Assembly (NCBI GenBank): GCA_958296015.1
Contig: CATQIH010000020.1
Location: 62,001-126,000, forward strand
Direction of reading: 5' to 3'
DNA: 64,000 nt
Source of the DNA: Cyclobacteriaceae bacterium
GTDB lineage: Bacteria > Bacteroidota > Bacteroidia > Cytophagales > Cyclobacteriaceae
Positions 27,261 to 35,579 of the stretch are shown piece by piece. Position 1 is the stretch's first letter. The number at the start of each line of letters is the position of its first letter. The notes beneath the pieces were generated by a model. That model did not search any database. It saw nothing but the letters and a program-made list of their open reading frames with translations, and had not been told where the DNA came from. Made by a program: the position numbers and the translations under genes.

Positions 27261-27845
27261 TTGAAAGTAGGCTTATTTTTTGGATCATTCAACCCTATCC
27301 ATATAGGGCACCTCATTATTGCCAATACCGTTAGAGGCTATACTGACCTAAACCAGGTGTGGTTTGTTGTCTCTCCGCAAAATCCTTTCAAAAATGCCAA
27401 ATCGCTGCTGCCAGAGATCGACCGGCTCAGAATGGTGGAACTGGCTGTAGAAAGTAATTTTGACCTGCGTGCCTGCAATGTGGAGTTTAGTATGCCCAAA
27501 CCCAGCTACACGGTAGATACGCTGGCCTACCTGTCTGAACGATATCCGCAGCATGAGTTTTCACTGGTCATGGGTAACGATAATCTGCTGCATTTGCATA
27601 AATGGAAAAACTATCGGCAGATTTTGGAGTATGGTAGCATTTATACCTATCCGCGGCCTAATATTGATACCTCGTCGGTTCGGGAAGAAATAAAAAACCA
27701 TCTCAAAGTTGAGATGGTTGATGCGCCATTGCTGGATATTTCTGCCACATTTATCAGAAACTGTCTGAAAGACCATGTGCCTATCACATACCTGGTGCCC
27801 GAAATAGTAGAGCAGTACATTATGGACAGAAACCTGTTCGTTTAA
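27261..27845 (+). CDS. nadD: Nicotinate-nucleotide adenylyltransferase, TTG start
   Basis: Joins nicotinate mononucleotide and ATP to deamido-NAD, in NAD synthesis. 194 residues with GSFNPIHIGH (8-17; the (H/T)xGH nucleotidylyltransferase motif) and ISATFIRNCLK (the ISxTxxR motif) near the C-terminus, and the middle segment FSLVMGNDNLLHLHKWKNY. TTG at 27261 sits directly before KVGLFFGSFNP, the universal start of the family, and no ATG lies near it. The stop overlaps the convergent frr stop by three bases. Confidence 0.95.
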   Translation: MKVGLFFGSFNPIHIGHLIIANTVRGYTDLNQVWFVVSPQNPFKNAKSLLPEIDRLRMVELAVESNFDLRACNVEFSMPKPSYTVDTLAYLSERYPQHEFSLVMGNDNLLHLHKWKNYRQILEYGSIYTYPRPNIDTSSVREEIKNHLKVEMVDAPLLDISATFIRNCLKDHVPITYLVPEIVEQYIMDRNLFV

Positions 27846-28405
27846 ATTGTCATGATCTCTTTTTCCTTCTTTTCCAACAGTTCATCAATTCTCGCTGTGT
27901 GGGCATCGGTGATTTCCTGCACTTTGCCTTCTCCTTCTTTCACATCATCTTCGCTCACGCTTTCTTTTAAAAGTTTCTTGATGGCTTCGTTAGAATCTTT
28001 GCGGATGTTTCTCAGGCTGATCTTCCCAACTTCAGCCTCACTTTTTGCTTGTTTGGCCAGGTTTTTCCGTCGTTCCTCTGTCAATGGCGGAATGTTCAGC
28101 CTGATGACTTCTCCATCATTCTGCGGGTTGATGCCCAAATCAGAATTGATGATACTGCGTTCAATTTCTGCCAGTGTATTTTTTTCCCAGGGTTTGACCA
28201 GCACAGTACGCGCATCCGGCGTATTGATGGAGGCTACCTGCTGGATAGGGGTGAAGTTGCCATAGTATTTTACCAGGATACCATCCAGCATATTGGGACT
28301 GGCTTTTCCTGCTCGTATTTTAGTAAACTCATGAGACACATGTTCAAGGGCTTTGCGCATCAGGTCCTGAGTTTCATCTAAGTAAAGTTGGATTTCTTCG
28401 TTCAT
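27842..28405 (-). CDS. frr: Ribosome recycling factor
   Basis: Splits the post-termination ribosome together with EF-G, which is encoded at 47.0-49.2 kb. 187 residues from ATG at 28405; a TTG two codons earlier is a less likely start. Typical features: KIRAGKASPNMLDGILVKYYG, NDGEVIRLNIPPLTEERRKNLAKQ and the closing helix with EKEIMTI. It follows pyrH by 31 bases on the same strand, the widespread pyrH-frr order. Confidence 0.97.
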   Translation of the reverse strand: MNEEIQLYLDETQDLMRKALEHVSHEFTKIRAGKASPNMLDGILVKYYGNFTPIQQVASINTPDARTVLVKPWEKNTLAEIERSIINSDLGINPQNDGEVIRLNIPPLTEERRKNLAKQAKSEAEVGKISLRNIRKDSNEAIKKLLKESVSEDDVKEGEGKVQEITDAHTARIDELLEKKEKEIMTI

Positions 28406-28436
28406 ATTCAAAAACGCTTAGGTGTTTTTTTAAGTA

Positions 28437-29141
28437 TCAGTTAATTAAGGTGCCTACCTCTTGTCCGTTTACCAGGTTGAGCAGGTTGCCCGGCTTATTC
28501 ATATCAAATACAATGATGGGCAAATTGTTCTCCTGGCACAAAGTGAATGCTGTCATGTCCATCACATTCAGCTTTTTCTGGTAAACCTCTGTAAAGGTGA
28601 TCGTAGAAAAACGCTTGGCTGTAGGGTCTTTCTCTGGGTCAGCCGAGTATACGCCATCTACCCGGGTACCTTTCAGCACTACATCGGCTTCAATTTCTAT
28701 CGCTCTCAGGCTGGCGGTAGAATCGGTGGTGAAATAAGGATTCCCAATGCCTGCGCCAAAGATGACTACACGGCCTTTTTCGAGGTGCCTGACGGCTCTG
28801 CGGCGGATAAAAGGCTCACAAACCTGCTCAATCTTGAAGCCAGACATCAGCCGGGTATACATCCCTGTCTGCTCCAGCACCGATTGGAGTGCCATTCCGT
28901 TGATCACGGTAGCCAGCATTCCCATGTAGTCGCCCTGCACACGGTCCATACCGGATTTCTCTGCCTGTACTCCACGAAAGATGTTGCCGCCGCCAATCAC
29001 AATGGCTATTTCCACACCGGTTTCTTTCACTTTCTTGATTTCCAAAGCATATTGCTGAAGCCGGTTGGGGTCTATGCCATAAGCCTGATCTCCCATAAGT
29101 GCCTCACCACTAAGTTTGAGTAAAATTCTATTGTACTTCAT
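28437..29141 (-). CDS. pyrH: UMP kinase
   Basis: Phosphorylates UMP to UDP, the committed step to UTP and CTP. 234 residues of the amino-acid-kinase fold: [16 protein letters not shown] at the N-terminus, [32 protein letters not shown], and [20 protein letters not shown], which are all diagnostic. First gene of a pyrH-frr unit, with a TATATTTG box 20 bases upstream. Confidence 0.97.
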   Translation of the reverse strand: MKYNRILLKLSGEALMGDQAYGIDPNRLQQYALEIKKVKETGVEIAIVIGGGNIFRGVQAEKSGMDRVQGDYMGMLATVINGMALQSVLEQTGMYTRLMSGFKIEQVCEPFIRRRAVRHLEKGRVVIFGAGIGNPYFTTDSTASLRAIEIEADVVLKGTRVDGVYSADPEKDPTAKRFSTITFTEVYQKKLNVMDMTAFTLCQENNLPIIVFDMNKPGNLLNLVNGQEVGTLIN

Positions 29142-29160
29142 GCCGCAGTTTTTTGTTTGA

Positions 29161-29168
29161 CAAATATA
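29161..29168 (-). promoter_or_regulatory. Candidate -7 box for pyrH-frr
   Basis: TATATTTG on the minus strand, 19 bases before ATG at 29141, fits TAnnTTTG. No TTG element at 17-23 bases was found. Confidence 0.4.
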
Positions 29169-29248
29169 GGAATAGCTGAGAAAGATAATATGGCAGCAGT
29201 CGGTAAATCTTGTATTTCTGGCAAAAAGTTATTTTTGTATACCCGTGC

Positions 29249-29773
29249 TCATCCGATAACTGCCAGCAACTGACCTTTCTCAACGCCTTGTTTTTCTTTT
29301 ACCTGCAATGAGGTGACTGTGCCCGTCAGCGGCGACTTGATGATGTTCTCCATTTTCATAGCTTCCAGGGTAAAGAGCGGATCGCCTGCCTTCACTTCCT
29401 GCCCTTCTGCAATTGCCACATGCAAAATAAGGCCCGGCATGGGTGCTTTTACTTCTTTTTCGGAAACTTCCTGCACCGCACTCATGCCCATTTGCTCGAT
29501 CAACTGGTCCATAGCGTCCCGAAGTACTACACTGATCACTTTACCGTTGACCCTAAAAGTAAACTTTTTATCGGCATACGAAGCATCCAGCAACTCCAGT
29601 TGCACCGAGGCGTTTTGCCGGATAATATGATAAGTACGGTCGTTTATCTTGCATAAGTCTAAGGTAATTTCCTGATTATTGAGTAAGATTGTATCCGCTT
29701 GCGTCTGGACTTCGTAGGTCTTTTCCTTGTCTACATAAGCTTTGTATATCATCTGTTTATCATTTAATTTCAT
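29249..29773 (-). CDS. Biotin carboxyl carrier domain protein
   Basis: Carries CO2 on a biotin attached to lysine for a biotin-dependent carboxylase. 174 residues from ATG at 29773; ATG at 29797 would add eight residues. The last 70 residues are a biotinyl domain: VKAPMPGLILHV, then EAMKMEN with the acceptor lysine at about 140, then PLTGTVTSLQV. The first 95 residues resemble the beta-barrel region that precedes the biotinyl domain in acyl-CoA carboxylases. No carboxylase or carboxyltransferase gene is adjacent, so its partners are elsewhere. birA in this window is the expected modifying enzyme. It could serve propionyl-CoA or pyruvate carboxylation. Confidence 0.88.
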   Translation of the reverse strand: MKLNDKQMIYKAYVDKEKTYEVQTQADTILLNNQEITLDLCKINDRTYHIIRQNASVQLELLDASYADKKFTFRVNGKVISVVLRDAMDQLIEQMGMSAVQEVSEKEVKAPMPGLILHVAIAEGQEVKAGDPLFTLEAMKMENIIKSPLTGTVTSLQVKEKQGVEKGQLLAVIG

Positions 29774-29874
29774 CAGCCAGGTAAATATCCATACCATTCC
29801 AAGCCTTCGCTCATGGCCGTTTCATCATCAAAAGTTTTGTGCCAATGTTGTCAAATTTTGTGAACAAAAAAATA

Positions 29875-32427
29875 ATGAACCCACATATTCGCCTACTACT
29901 GATATTTGCCCTCTTTTTAGGAAGTTGTAAAACCACAAAGGTCATTACCGCTCAGCCCGATGAAGCTACCGGGCAAGATTCTGTGAGCACGGCCCCGCCT
30001 GAAAAAGCAGGTTTCAAAACAGAAACCGATCCTTACCATCCTTCCAAAACCCTACAGCAAGACCTGATTCATACCAAGCTCGAGGTGAGCTTCGACTGGC
30101 AGAAACACCAGCTAAATGGGGTTGCCACGCTGGAACTCCGTCCCTATTTTTACCCACAGGATACGCTGGTGCTCGATGCCAAAAATTTTGATATTCACAG
30201 CATTGCGCTGCTGGCAGACAACGAAAGCCGACCCCTGAACTATACCTACGATGGTAAAAAGATTAGCATTGCCCTGGGCAAAAGTTTTACCAGCGAAGAA
30301 AACTATTTTGTCAAAATAGATTATACAGCAAAACCTGAAGAAGGGAAGTCCCAGGGAAGTGCCGCCATCACCGATGATCAGGGATTGTATTTCATTGGCA
30401 CAGATACCACTTCTGTGTTTGGAAAAAAACCGCAACAGATCTGGACGCAAGGCGAGACGCAGGCCAATTCTCATTGGTTTCCCACCATCGATACCCCCAA
30501 CGAACGTTGTACGCAGGAAATCTTCATCACCGTAGACAATAAGTTCAAAACCCTGTCTAATGGGGTGCTGGTATATTCGCAAATGGAAAACGACAGCACC
30601 CGTACAGATTACTGGCAAATGGACCAGCCACATGCCCCGTATTTGTTCATGATGGCCATCGGGGAATATGCCATTGTCAAAGATCGCTGGAACAACATTC
30701 CTGTAGATTATTATGTGGAACCGGCGTATGAGCCTTATGCCAAAGATATATTTGGTAATACACCCGAAATGCTCCAGTTCTTCTCAGACAAACTGGGCAT
30801 CAACTACCCGTGGCCTAAATATTCGCAGGTAGTAGTGCGGGATTTTGTTTCCGGTGCGATGGAAAATACCACCGCTTCTACATTTATGGAAGCCTTGCAG
30901 GTAGACGACCGCGAGCTGCTGGACTACAACTGGGATGGTATTATTGCACACGAACTGTTTCATCATTGGTTTGGCGACCTGGTCACCTGCGAATCGTGGT
31001 CTAACCTGCCACTAAACGAGTCGTTTGCCTCTTACGCAGAGTATCTCTGGAGCGAATACAAGTACGGCAAAGACGAAGCCGACTACGGCCTTTGGGAGCA
31101 GGGGCAAAACTACTTTCAGGAAGCACAAACCAAGCAGGTTGATCTGATCAGGTTTCACTACCACGACAAAGAAGATATGTTCGACCGCACCTCTTATGAT
31201 AAGGGAAGCAGGGTGCTGCATATGCTCAGAAATGTGGTAGGCGACAGGGCATTCTTTACGGCACTCAACCGCTACCTGAAAAAACATGCCTATCAGTCGG
31301 TAGAGATACACGACCTGCGCCTGGCCTTTGAGGAAGTGACAGGGCAGGACATGAACTGGTTTTTCAACCAATGGCTTTTGTCGTCTGGCTATCCACAATT
31401 GGAGATAGACCAGCAATACCGGAATGGAAAACTATTGCTTACCATCAGGCAGACGCAAGACCCCGATAGCACGCCTGTATACCGGCTGCCGGTGAAGTTT
31501 GATGTGTGGCATCAGAACGAAAAACAGCAGTTTACAGCAGAAATTTCAACCCCTGAAACACAACTCAGCTTTGATGTAGCAACAGCACCCGATGTAGTAA
31601 TCTTTGACCCCGAAGGAGCCTTGCTGGCAAAAGTTAGTTTTGAGAAATCAGCGGCGCAGCAAGCCCTGCAATTTCAGAAGTCTGATAATTTCATCCGGCA
31701 GTACGAAGGGTTAATGGCTTTTGCAGAAGACTCTACCGTAGCCCTGCAAGACAAAAAGCAAATACTATCGGAAGCACTCCGCAACGACTATTGGATCATC
31801 CGGCAGTATGCTATCAACGCCCTAGCTGAATCTCCGGAGGCCCTGGACGCCGCCATGCTGACCCAACTGGAAGAAATTGCGCAAAAAGACCTGAAATCTT
31901 TGGTAAGAGCGGATGCCATCACCGCCCTGGCATCCATAGATTCGCAACAATATGCCGAGGTTTTCAGGCAAGGTCTCAGCGATCTTTCCTATGCGGTGAA
32001 CGGGGCTTCTATTGCAGCCTATGCGCAGACGACCAATACCGATAAAGCAGCACTCTTTGACCCGTTTGCTGATAAAAATAATGTCAATATTGCAATAGCC
32101 TTGGCTGATTATTATGTTAGCGATCAAGTTACAGATAAGTATACATGGTTCGAGCAAAAACTAACGGCCCTTGACAATGAGTCTTTGTATTACCTGATTA
32201 ACTATTTTGCCAGGTACCTGATGATGGCAGACCCTGCCAATAAGGATAAGGGAATCCAACTCATAGCTGAATACGCCCGCCATCATCCCAAGTACTACAT
32301 ACGGCTCGCCGCTTACAGGTCTTTGGGGCTATTTGATGATGTGAAAGGCGTGGAGGCTTTGAGGAAAAAGATCAAGAATGCAGAAACCAATGAAAATTTA
32401 AAAGCATTATATCAGAACATACCTTAA
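29875..32427 (+). CDS. M1-family aminopeptidase, lipoprotein
   Basis: Removes N-terminal residues from peptides, probably in the periplasm or on the surface. 850 residues from ATG at 29875, chosen because it starts a lipoprotein signal peptide with lipobox LGSC (cysteine 18); an upstream GTG at 29839 would bury it. Domains: N-terminal beta-sheet domain (about 45-240), catalytic domain with the exopeptidase motif GAMEN (327-331), zinc site HELFH (359-363) and the third ligand Glu 382 in NESFA, then a beta-sandwich and a C-terminal helical repeat domain (about 600-850). All catalytic residues are present. The gene stands alone on the + strand and precedes the tRNA operon. Confidence 0.94.
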   Translation: MNPHIRLLLIFALFLGSCKTTKVITAQPDEATGQDSVSTAPPEKAGFKTETDPYHPSKTLQQDLIHTKLEVSFDWQKHQLNGVATLELRPYFYPQDTLVLDAKNFDIHSIALLADNESRPLNYTYDGKKISIALGKSFTSEENYFVKIDYTAKPEEGKSQGSAAITDDQGLYFIGTDTTSVFGKKPQQIWTQGETQANSHWFPTIDTPNERCTQEIFITVDNKFKTLSNGVLVYSQMENDSTRTDYWQMDQPHAPYLFMMAIGEYAIVKDRWNNIPVDYYVEPAYEPYAKDIFGNTPEMLQFFSDKLGINYPWPKYSQVVVRDFVSGAMENTTASTFMEALQVDDRELLDYNWDGIIAHELFHHWFGDLVTCESWSNLPLNESFASYAEYLWSEYKYGKDEADYGLWEQGQNYFQEAQTKQVDLIRFHYHDKEDMFDRTSYDKGSRVLHMLRNVVGDRAFFTALNRYLKKHAYQSVEIHDLRLAFEEVTGQDMNWFFNQWLLSSGYPQLEIDQQYRNGKLLLTIRQTQDPDSTPVYRLPVKFDVWHQNEKQQFTAEISTPETQLSFDVATAPDVVIFDPEGALLAKVSFEKSAAQQALQFQKSDNFIRQYEGLMAFAEDSTVALQDKKQILSEALRNDYWIIRQYAINALAESPEALDAAMLTQLEEIAQKDLKSLVRADAITALASIDSQQYAEVFRQGLSDLSYAVNGASIAAYAQTTNTDKAALFDPFADKNNVNIAIALADYYVSDQVTDKYTWFEQKLTALDNESLYYLINYFARYLMMADPANKDKGIQLIAEYARHHPKYYIRLAAYRSLGLFDDVKGVEALRKKIKNAETNENLKALYQNIP

Positions 32428-32436
32428 AGAAATGAC

Positions 32437-32444
32437 TAGCTTTG
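32437..32444 (+). promoter_or_regulatory. Possible second upstream promoter box of the tRNA-tuf operon
   Basis: TAGCTTTG, a perfect -7 match, ten bases after the aminopeptidase gene and 170 bases before tRNA-Tyr. No TTG lies at the right distance upstream, so it may be chance or a second start site. Confidence 0.3.
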
Positions 32445-32526
32445 CACCAAAACGCTTAAAAGTGCCTGGTTTTTCTGATAACGTGTTTTTGCTTACAAAA
32501 AAAACACTGAAAAATCTGGAGATGTT

Positions 32527-32556
32527 TTGAATATATCGGAAAAGCGTTTACTTTTG
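32527..32556 (+). promoter_or_regulatory. Promoter of the tRNA-tuf-secE-nusG operon
   Basis: TTG at 32527-32529, a 19-base spacer and TACTTTTG at 32549-32556. This is a full match to the Bacteroidota primary sigma consensus, 60 bases before the first tRNA. It probably drives the tRNAs and tuf and perhaps the genes beyond. Confidence 0.8.
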
Positions 32557-32615
32557 CACTTCAATTAAAAATTCCAGAAGATAAAAGCCGTTTTTAATTG
32601 TTTTTTGCAATAAAC

Positions 32616-32697
32616 GGGGGGATACCAAAGCGGCCAACTGGGGCAGACTGTAAATCTGTTGTCTTCGACTTCGTAGGTTCGAATCCTGCTCCCCCCA
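32616..32697 (+). tRNA. tRNA-Tyr (anticodon GTA)
   Basis: 82 bases. The acceptor arm GGGGGGA pairs with TCCCCCC, discriminator A. Anticodon GTA lies at 32650-32652 in a proper stem-loop. A long variable arm marks it as class II, as expected for tRNA-Tyr, and GGTTCGAATCC forms the T arm. The CCA end is not encoded. Confidence 0.97.
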
Positions 32698-32766
32698 CAA
32701 AATATGCATTTTTACGAATTTTTAAAGCAAGTACATTGTTTATAAAGATTCGTGTTTATGCGTTAA

Positions 32767-32839
32767 GCGGGAGTAGCTCAGCTGGTAGAGCGATAGCCTT
32801 CCAAGCTATAGGTCGCGAGTTCGAACCTCGTCTCCCGCT
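32767..32839 (+). tRNA. tRNA-Gly (anticodon TCC)
   Basis: 73 bases. Acceptor GCGGGAG pairs with CTCCCGC, discriminator T. The anticodon stem ATAGC/GCTAT encloses TCC at 32800-32802. The T arm has GTTCGAAC. No encoded CCA. Second tRNA of the operon. Confidence 0.97.
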
Positions 32840-32869
32840 CTCTACATGACCATTAACAATAAATTTAAG

Positions 32870-32941
32870 GCCGATGTAGCTCAGTGGTAGAGTACTTCCT
32901 TGGTAAGGAAGGGGTCACGGGTTCAAATCCCGTCATTGGCT
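32870..32941 (+). tRNA. tRNA-Thr (anticodon GGT)
   Basis: 72 bases. Acceptor GCCGATG pairs with CATTGGC (one G-T pair), discriminator T. The anticodon stem CTTCC/GGAAG encloses GGT at 32902-32904. The D loop is short. No encoded CCA. It precedes tuf by 67 bases, the same order as thrT-tufB in enterobacteria. Confidence 0.97.
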
Positions 32942-33008
32942 CACAAAGCTTTGCAGGCATCAGCTTGTATATGATTCTGAATATTTAAAAACTGTAACTG
33001 ATTAGAAA

Positions 33009-34196
33009 ATGGCTAAAGAAACCTTTAATCGTGACAAACCGCACTTAAATATAGGTACGATTGGTCACGTGGATCACGGTAAAACTACATTGACTGCTGC
33101 TATCACCACAGTACTGGCTAGCAAAGGTCTTGCATCTCTTAGAGACTTTGCATCTATCGATAACGCTCCTGAAGAAAAAGAAAGAGGTATTACAATCAAT
33201 ACATCTCACGTAGAGTATCAGACTGAAAAACGTCACTACGCGCACGTTGACTGTCCTGGCCACGCTGACTATGTAAAAAACATGGTAACAGGTGCCGCGC
33301 AGATGGATGGTGCTATCCTGGTAGTGGCCGCTACAGATGGTCCTATGCCCCAGACAAGAGAGCATATCCTATTGGGCCGCCAAGTAGGTATTCCTTCACT
33401 GGTTGTATTTATGAATAAAGTGGATTTGGTAGATGATGCCGAACTACTTGAACTGGTAGAAATGGAAGTGAGAGAATTGCTTTCCTTCTACGAATATCCT
33501 GGCGACGATATTCCTGTTATTCAAGGTTCTGCACTGGGTGCACTGAACGGAGAACCACAGTGGGTTGATAAAGTGTTGGAACTGATGGATGCAGTAGATG
33601 AGTACATTCCTCTTCCTGAACGTCTGGTTGACAAAGATTTTCTGATGCCCGTTGAAGATGTATTCTCTATCACAGGCCGTGGTACCGTAGCTACCGGTAG
33701 AATTGAAAGAGGTGTTATCAACTCTAGTGATCCTGTAGCCATTCTGGGTATGGGTGCTGAAAACCTGAAATCAACAGTAACAGGTGTTGAGATGTTCCGT
33801 AAAATCCTTGACAGAGGTGAAGCGGGTGACAACGTAGGCTTGTTGCTAAGAGGTATTGAAAAATCTCAGATCAGAAGAGGGATGGTAATCGCTAAGCCGG
33901 GTACTGTAACGCCTCATAAAAAATTCAAAGCTGAGGTATACGTGCTGTCTAAAGAAGAAGGTGGACGTCATACTCCGTTCTTTAAGAAATACCGTCCTCA
34001 GTTTTATTTCAGAACTACCGACGTAACTGGTGAAATTTCTCTACCAGAAAACGTAGAAATGGTAATGCCTGGTGATAACATTTCTATCACAGTGGACTTG
34101 ATCAGCCCGGTGGCGATGGATAAAGGTCTTCGCTTTGCAATCCGTGAAGGTGGCAGAACCGTAGGTGCCGGTCAGGTAACTGAAATCCTAGAATAA
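33009..34196 (+). CDS. tuf: Elongation factor Tu
   Basis: GTPase that brings aminoacyl-tRNA to the ribosome. 395 residues. G1 GHVDHGKT (about 19-26), switch I with [13 protein letters not shown]3 DCPGH (about 81-85), G4 NKVD (about 136-139) and the G5 segment are intact, as are the beta-barrel domains 2 and 3 ([30 protein letters not shown]-like end). It lies between tRNA-Thr and tRNA-Trp, so it shares a transcript with tRNAs that it carries. Confidence 0.99.
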   Translation: MAKETFNRDKPHLNIGTIGHVDHGKTTLTAAITTVLASKGLASLRDFASIDNAPEEKERGITINTSHVEYQTEKRHYAHVDCPGHADYVKNMVTGAAQMDGAILVVAATDGPMPQTREHILLGRQVGIPSLVVFMNKVDLVDDAELLELVEMEVRELLSFYEYPGDDIPVIQGSALGALNGEPQWVDKVLELMDAVDEYIPLPERLVDKDFLMPVEDVFSITGRGTVATGRIERGVINSSDPVAILGMGAENLKSTVTGVEMFRKILDRGEAGDNVGLLLRGIEKSQIRRGMVIAKPGTVTPHKKFKAEVYVLSKEEGGRHTPFFKKYRPQFYFRTTDVTGEISLPENVEMVMPGDNISITVDLISPVAMDKGLRFAIREGGRTVGAGQVTEILE

Positions 34197-34216
34197 GAAT
34201 ACCAAATAGTAACATT

Positions 34217-34255
34217 AAGGCTTGGCTTCCTGGAGTTCCACGTGAGTCAAGTCTT
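34217..34255 (+). other. Two-stage hairpin between tuf and tRNA-Trp
   Basis: An 11-bp outer stem with two G-U pairs (34217-34227 with 34245-34255) encloses a small 4-bp stem (TGGA 34231-34234, TCCA 34237-34240). A short T-rich stretch follows. It may be a partial terminator, an RNA-processing site that frees the tRNA, or an mRNA stabiliser for tuf. Confidence 0.55.
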
Positions 34256-34267
34256 TAATTTACTCAT

Positions 34268-34340
34268 ACGGGCGTAGCTCAGTTGGTAGAGCGAAGGTCT
34301 CCAAAACCTTAGGCCGTGAGTTCGAATCTTACCGCCCGTG
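34268..34340 (+). tRNA. tRNA-Trp (anticodon CCA)
   Basis: 73 bases. Acceptor ACGGGCG pairs with CGCCCGT. The discriminator is G, as is usual for bacterial tRNA-Trp. Anticodon stem AAGGT/ACCTT encloses CCA at 34301-34303. The 3' CCA is not encoded. It ends 15 bases before secE. Confidence 0.97.
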
Positions 34341-34355
34341 CTAGATACAAAATGT

Positions 34356-34547
34356 ATGAATAAGGTAATTGATTTTGTAAAGGCTTCAGTAGACGAGATG
34401 GCAAACAAGGTGACTTGGCCTGATTATGCATCTCTCCAAAAAAGCTCTTTTCTGGTTTTGATCGCTTCGTTGATATTTGCGCTCCTGATTGGATTGATCG
34501 ATTTGGGATTTGAAAACATCCTAAAGTGGGTTTATAACGCATTCTAA
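34356..34547 (+). CDS. secE: Preprotein translocase subunit SecE
   Basis: Clamps the two halves of the SecY channel. 63 residues: an amphipathic N-terminal helix with the conserved EMANKVTWPDYASLQKSS (about 14-31), then one transmembrane helix (about 33-55). This is the short single-span form. ATG at 34356 was chosen because an upstream GTG at 34338 lies within tRNA-Trp. SecY is encoded at 58.6-59.9 kb. The gene precedes nusG by eight bases. Confidence 0.95.
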   Translation: MNKVIDFVKASVDEMANKVTWPDYASLQKSSFLVLIASLIFALLIGLIDLGFENILKWVYNAF

Positions 34548-34555
34548 AAAAGAGT

Positions 34556-35131
34556 ATGGGTGAACATAAATGGTATGTAGTGCGCGCTGTGAGTGGACAG
34601 GAGAAGAAGGTGAAGGGTTATCTGGAAACAGAAGTAGCCCGGCAAAAACTAGAAGATTTTATTCCACAGGTTTTGATTCCTTCAGAAAAAGTGATGGAAA
34701 TGCGAAGTGGAAAAAAAAGAATCAGAGAAAGAAACTTTTTTCCGGGGTATGTCATGGTTTCAGCAGACCTATCCAATGGCGAAGCATACCACACCATCAA
34801 TAGTATTCCTGGAGTTATCGGATTCTTGGGTGCCAATGAAGGCGGAGCTGCCAAAACACCAATACCCCTTAGGGTGAGTGAAGTGAACCGCATCCTGGGA
34901 AGGGTGGAAGAAGTGGAAGATGAAGGTGTAAAACTTGATACACCTTATATGATGGGAGAAGAAGTGAAGGTAATGGACGGTCCGTTCAGTGGCTTTGTTG
35001 GAAATGTTGAGGAGGTTTTTGAGGAAAGGAAAAAGCTGAAAGTGATGGTGAAAATTTTTGGTAGAAATACTCCTGTGGAGTTAAATTATATGCAAGTAGA
35101 GAAACTAGATAATAGTAGCAACAATGGCTAA
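34556..35131 (+). CDS. nusG: Transcription termination/antitermination factor NusG
   Basis: Binds RNA polymerase and couples it to Rho or the ribosome. 191 residues: an NGN domain (about 4-120: [37 protein letters not shown]) and a KOW domain (about 130-185: [20 protein letters not shown]). The stop overlaps the rplK start by eight bases, so the two are probably translationally coupled. Confidence 0.98.
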   Translation: MGEHKWYVVRAVSGQEKKVKGYLETEVARQKLEDFIPQVLIPSEKVMEMRSGKKRIRERNFFPGYVMVSADLSNGEAYHTINSIPGVIGFLGANEGGAAKTPIPLRVSEVNRILGRVEEVEDEGVKLDTPYMMGEEVKVMDGPFSGFVGNVEEVFEERKKLKVMVKIFGRNTPVELNYMQVEKLDNSSNNG

Positions 35132-35567
35132 GGAAATTCGTGGTTATTTAAAATTACAAATAAGGGGGGGGCAGGCAAATCCCTCGCCGCCGGTAGGACC
35201 TGCCTTGGGTAGCAAAGGTCTCAATATTATGGAGTTCTGTAAACAGTTTAATGCAAGAACCCAAGACAAACCCGGTCAGTTGTTGCCCATAACAATAACG
35301 ATCTTTACTGACAAATCTTTTGAATTTGTTATCAAAACCCCACCTGCTGCTGTTCTCCTGATGGATGCAGCCAAGATTAAAAAAGGATCAGCAGAACCTA
35401 ACCGTACCAAAGTTGGCTCTGTTAGTTGGGATCAGATAAAAGAAATCGCTGAAACAAAAATGCCCGACCTAAATGCTTTCAAGATTGAGTCGGCCATGAA
35501 GGTTGTGGCAGGTACGGCAAAAAGCTTGGGATTAAGAGTTAAGGGAGTTGCTCCCTGGGACAAATAA
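35124..35567 (+). CDS. rplK: 50S ribosomal protein L11
   Basis: Part of the GTPase-associated centre; binds 23S rRNA with L10/L12 and is needed for the stringent response. 147 residues with the signature [20 protein letters not shown] and the C-terminal RNA-binding domain. A run of eight G bases (35164-35171) encodes part of the N-terminal RGG stretch. The start lies within the end of nusG. Confidence 0.98.
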   Translation: MAKEIRGYLKLQIRGGQANPSPPVGPALGSKGLNIMEFCKQFNARTQDKPGQLLPITITIFTDKSFEFVIKTPPAAVLLMDAAKIKKGSAEPNRTKVGSVSWDQIKEIAETKMPDLNAFKIESAMKVVAGTAKSLGLRVKGVAPWDK

Positions 35568-35579
35568 CATATTATTTGA

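Noticed and set aside
28461-29123. 220-codon open frame opposite pyrH
   Set aside because: Complete overlap with the confidently assigned pyrH, and no protein-family features.
32598-32849. 83-codon open frame across tRNA-Tyr and tRNA-Gly
   Set aside because: It reads through two well-folded tRNA genes.
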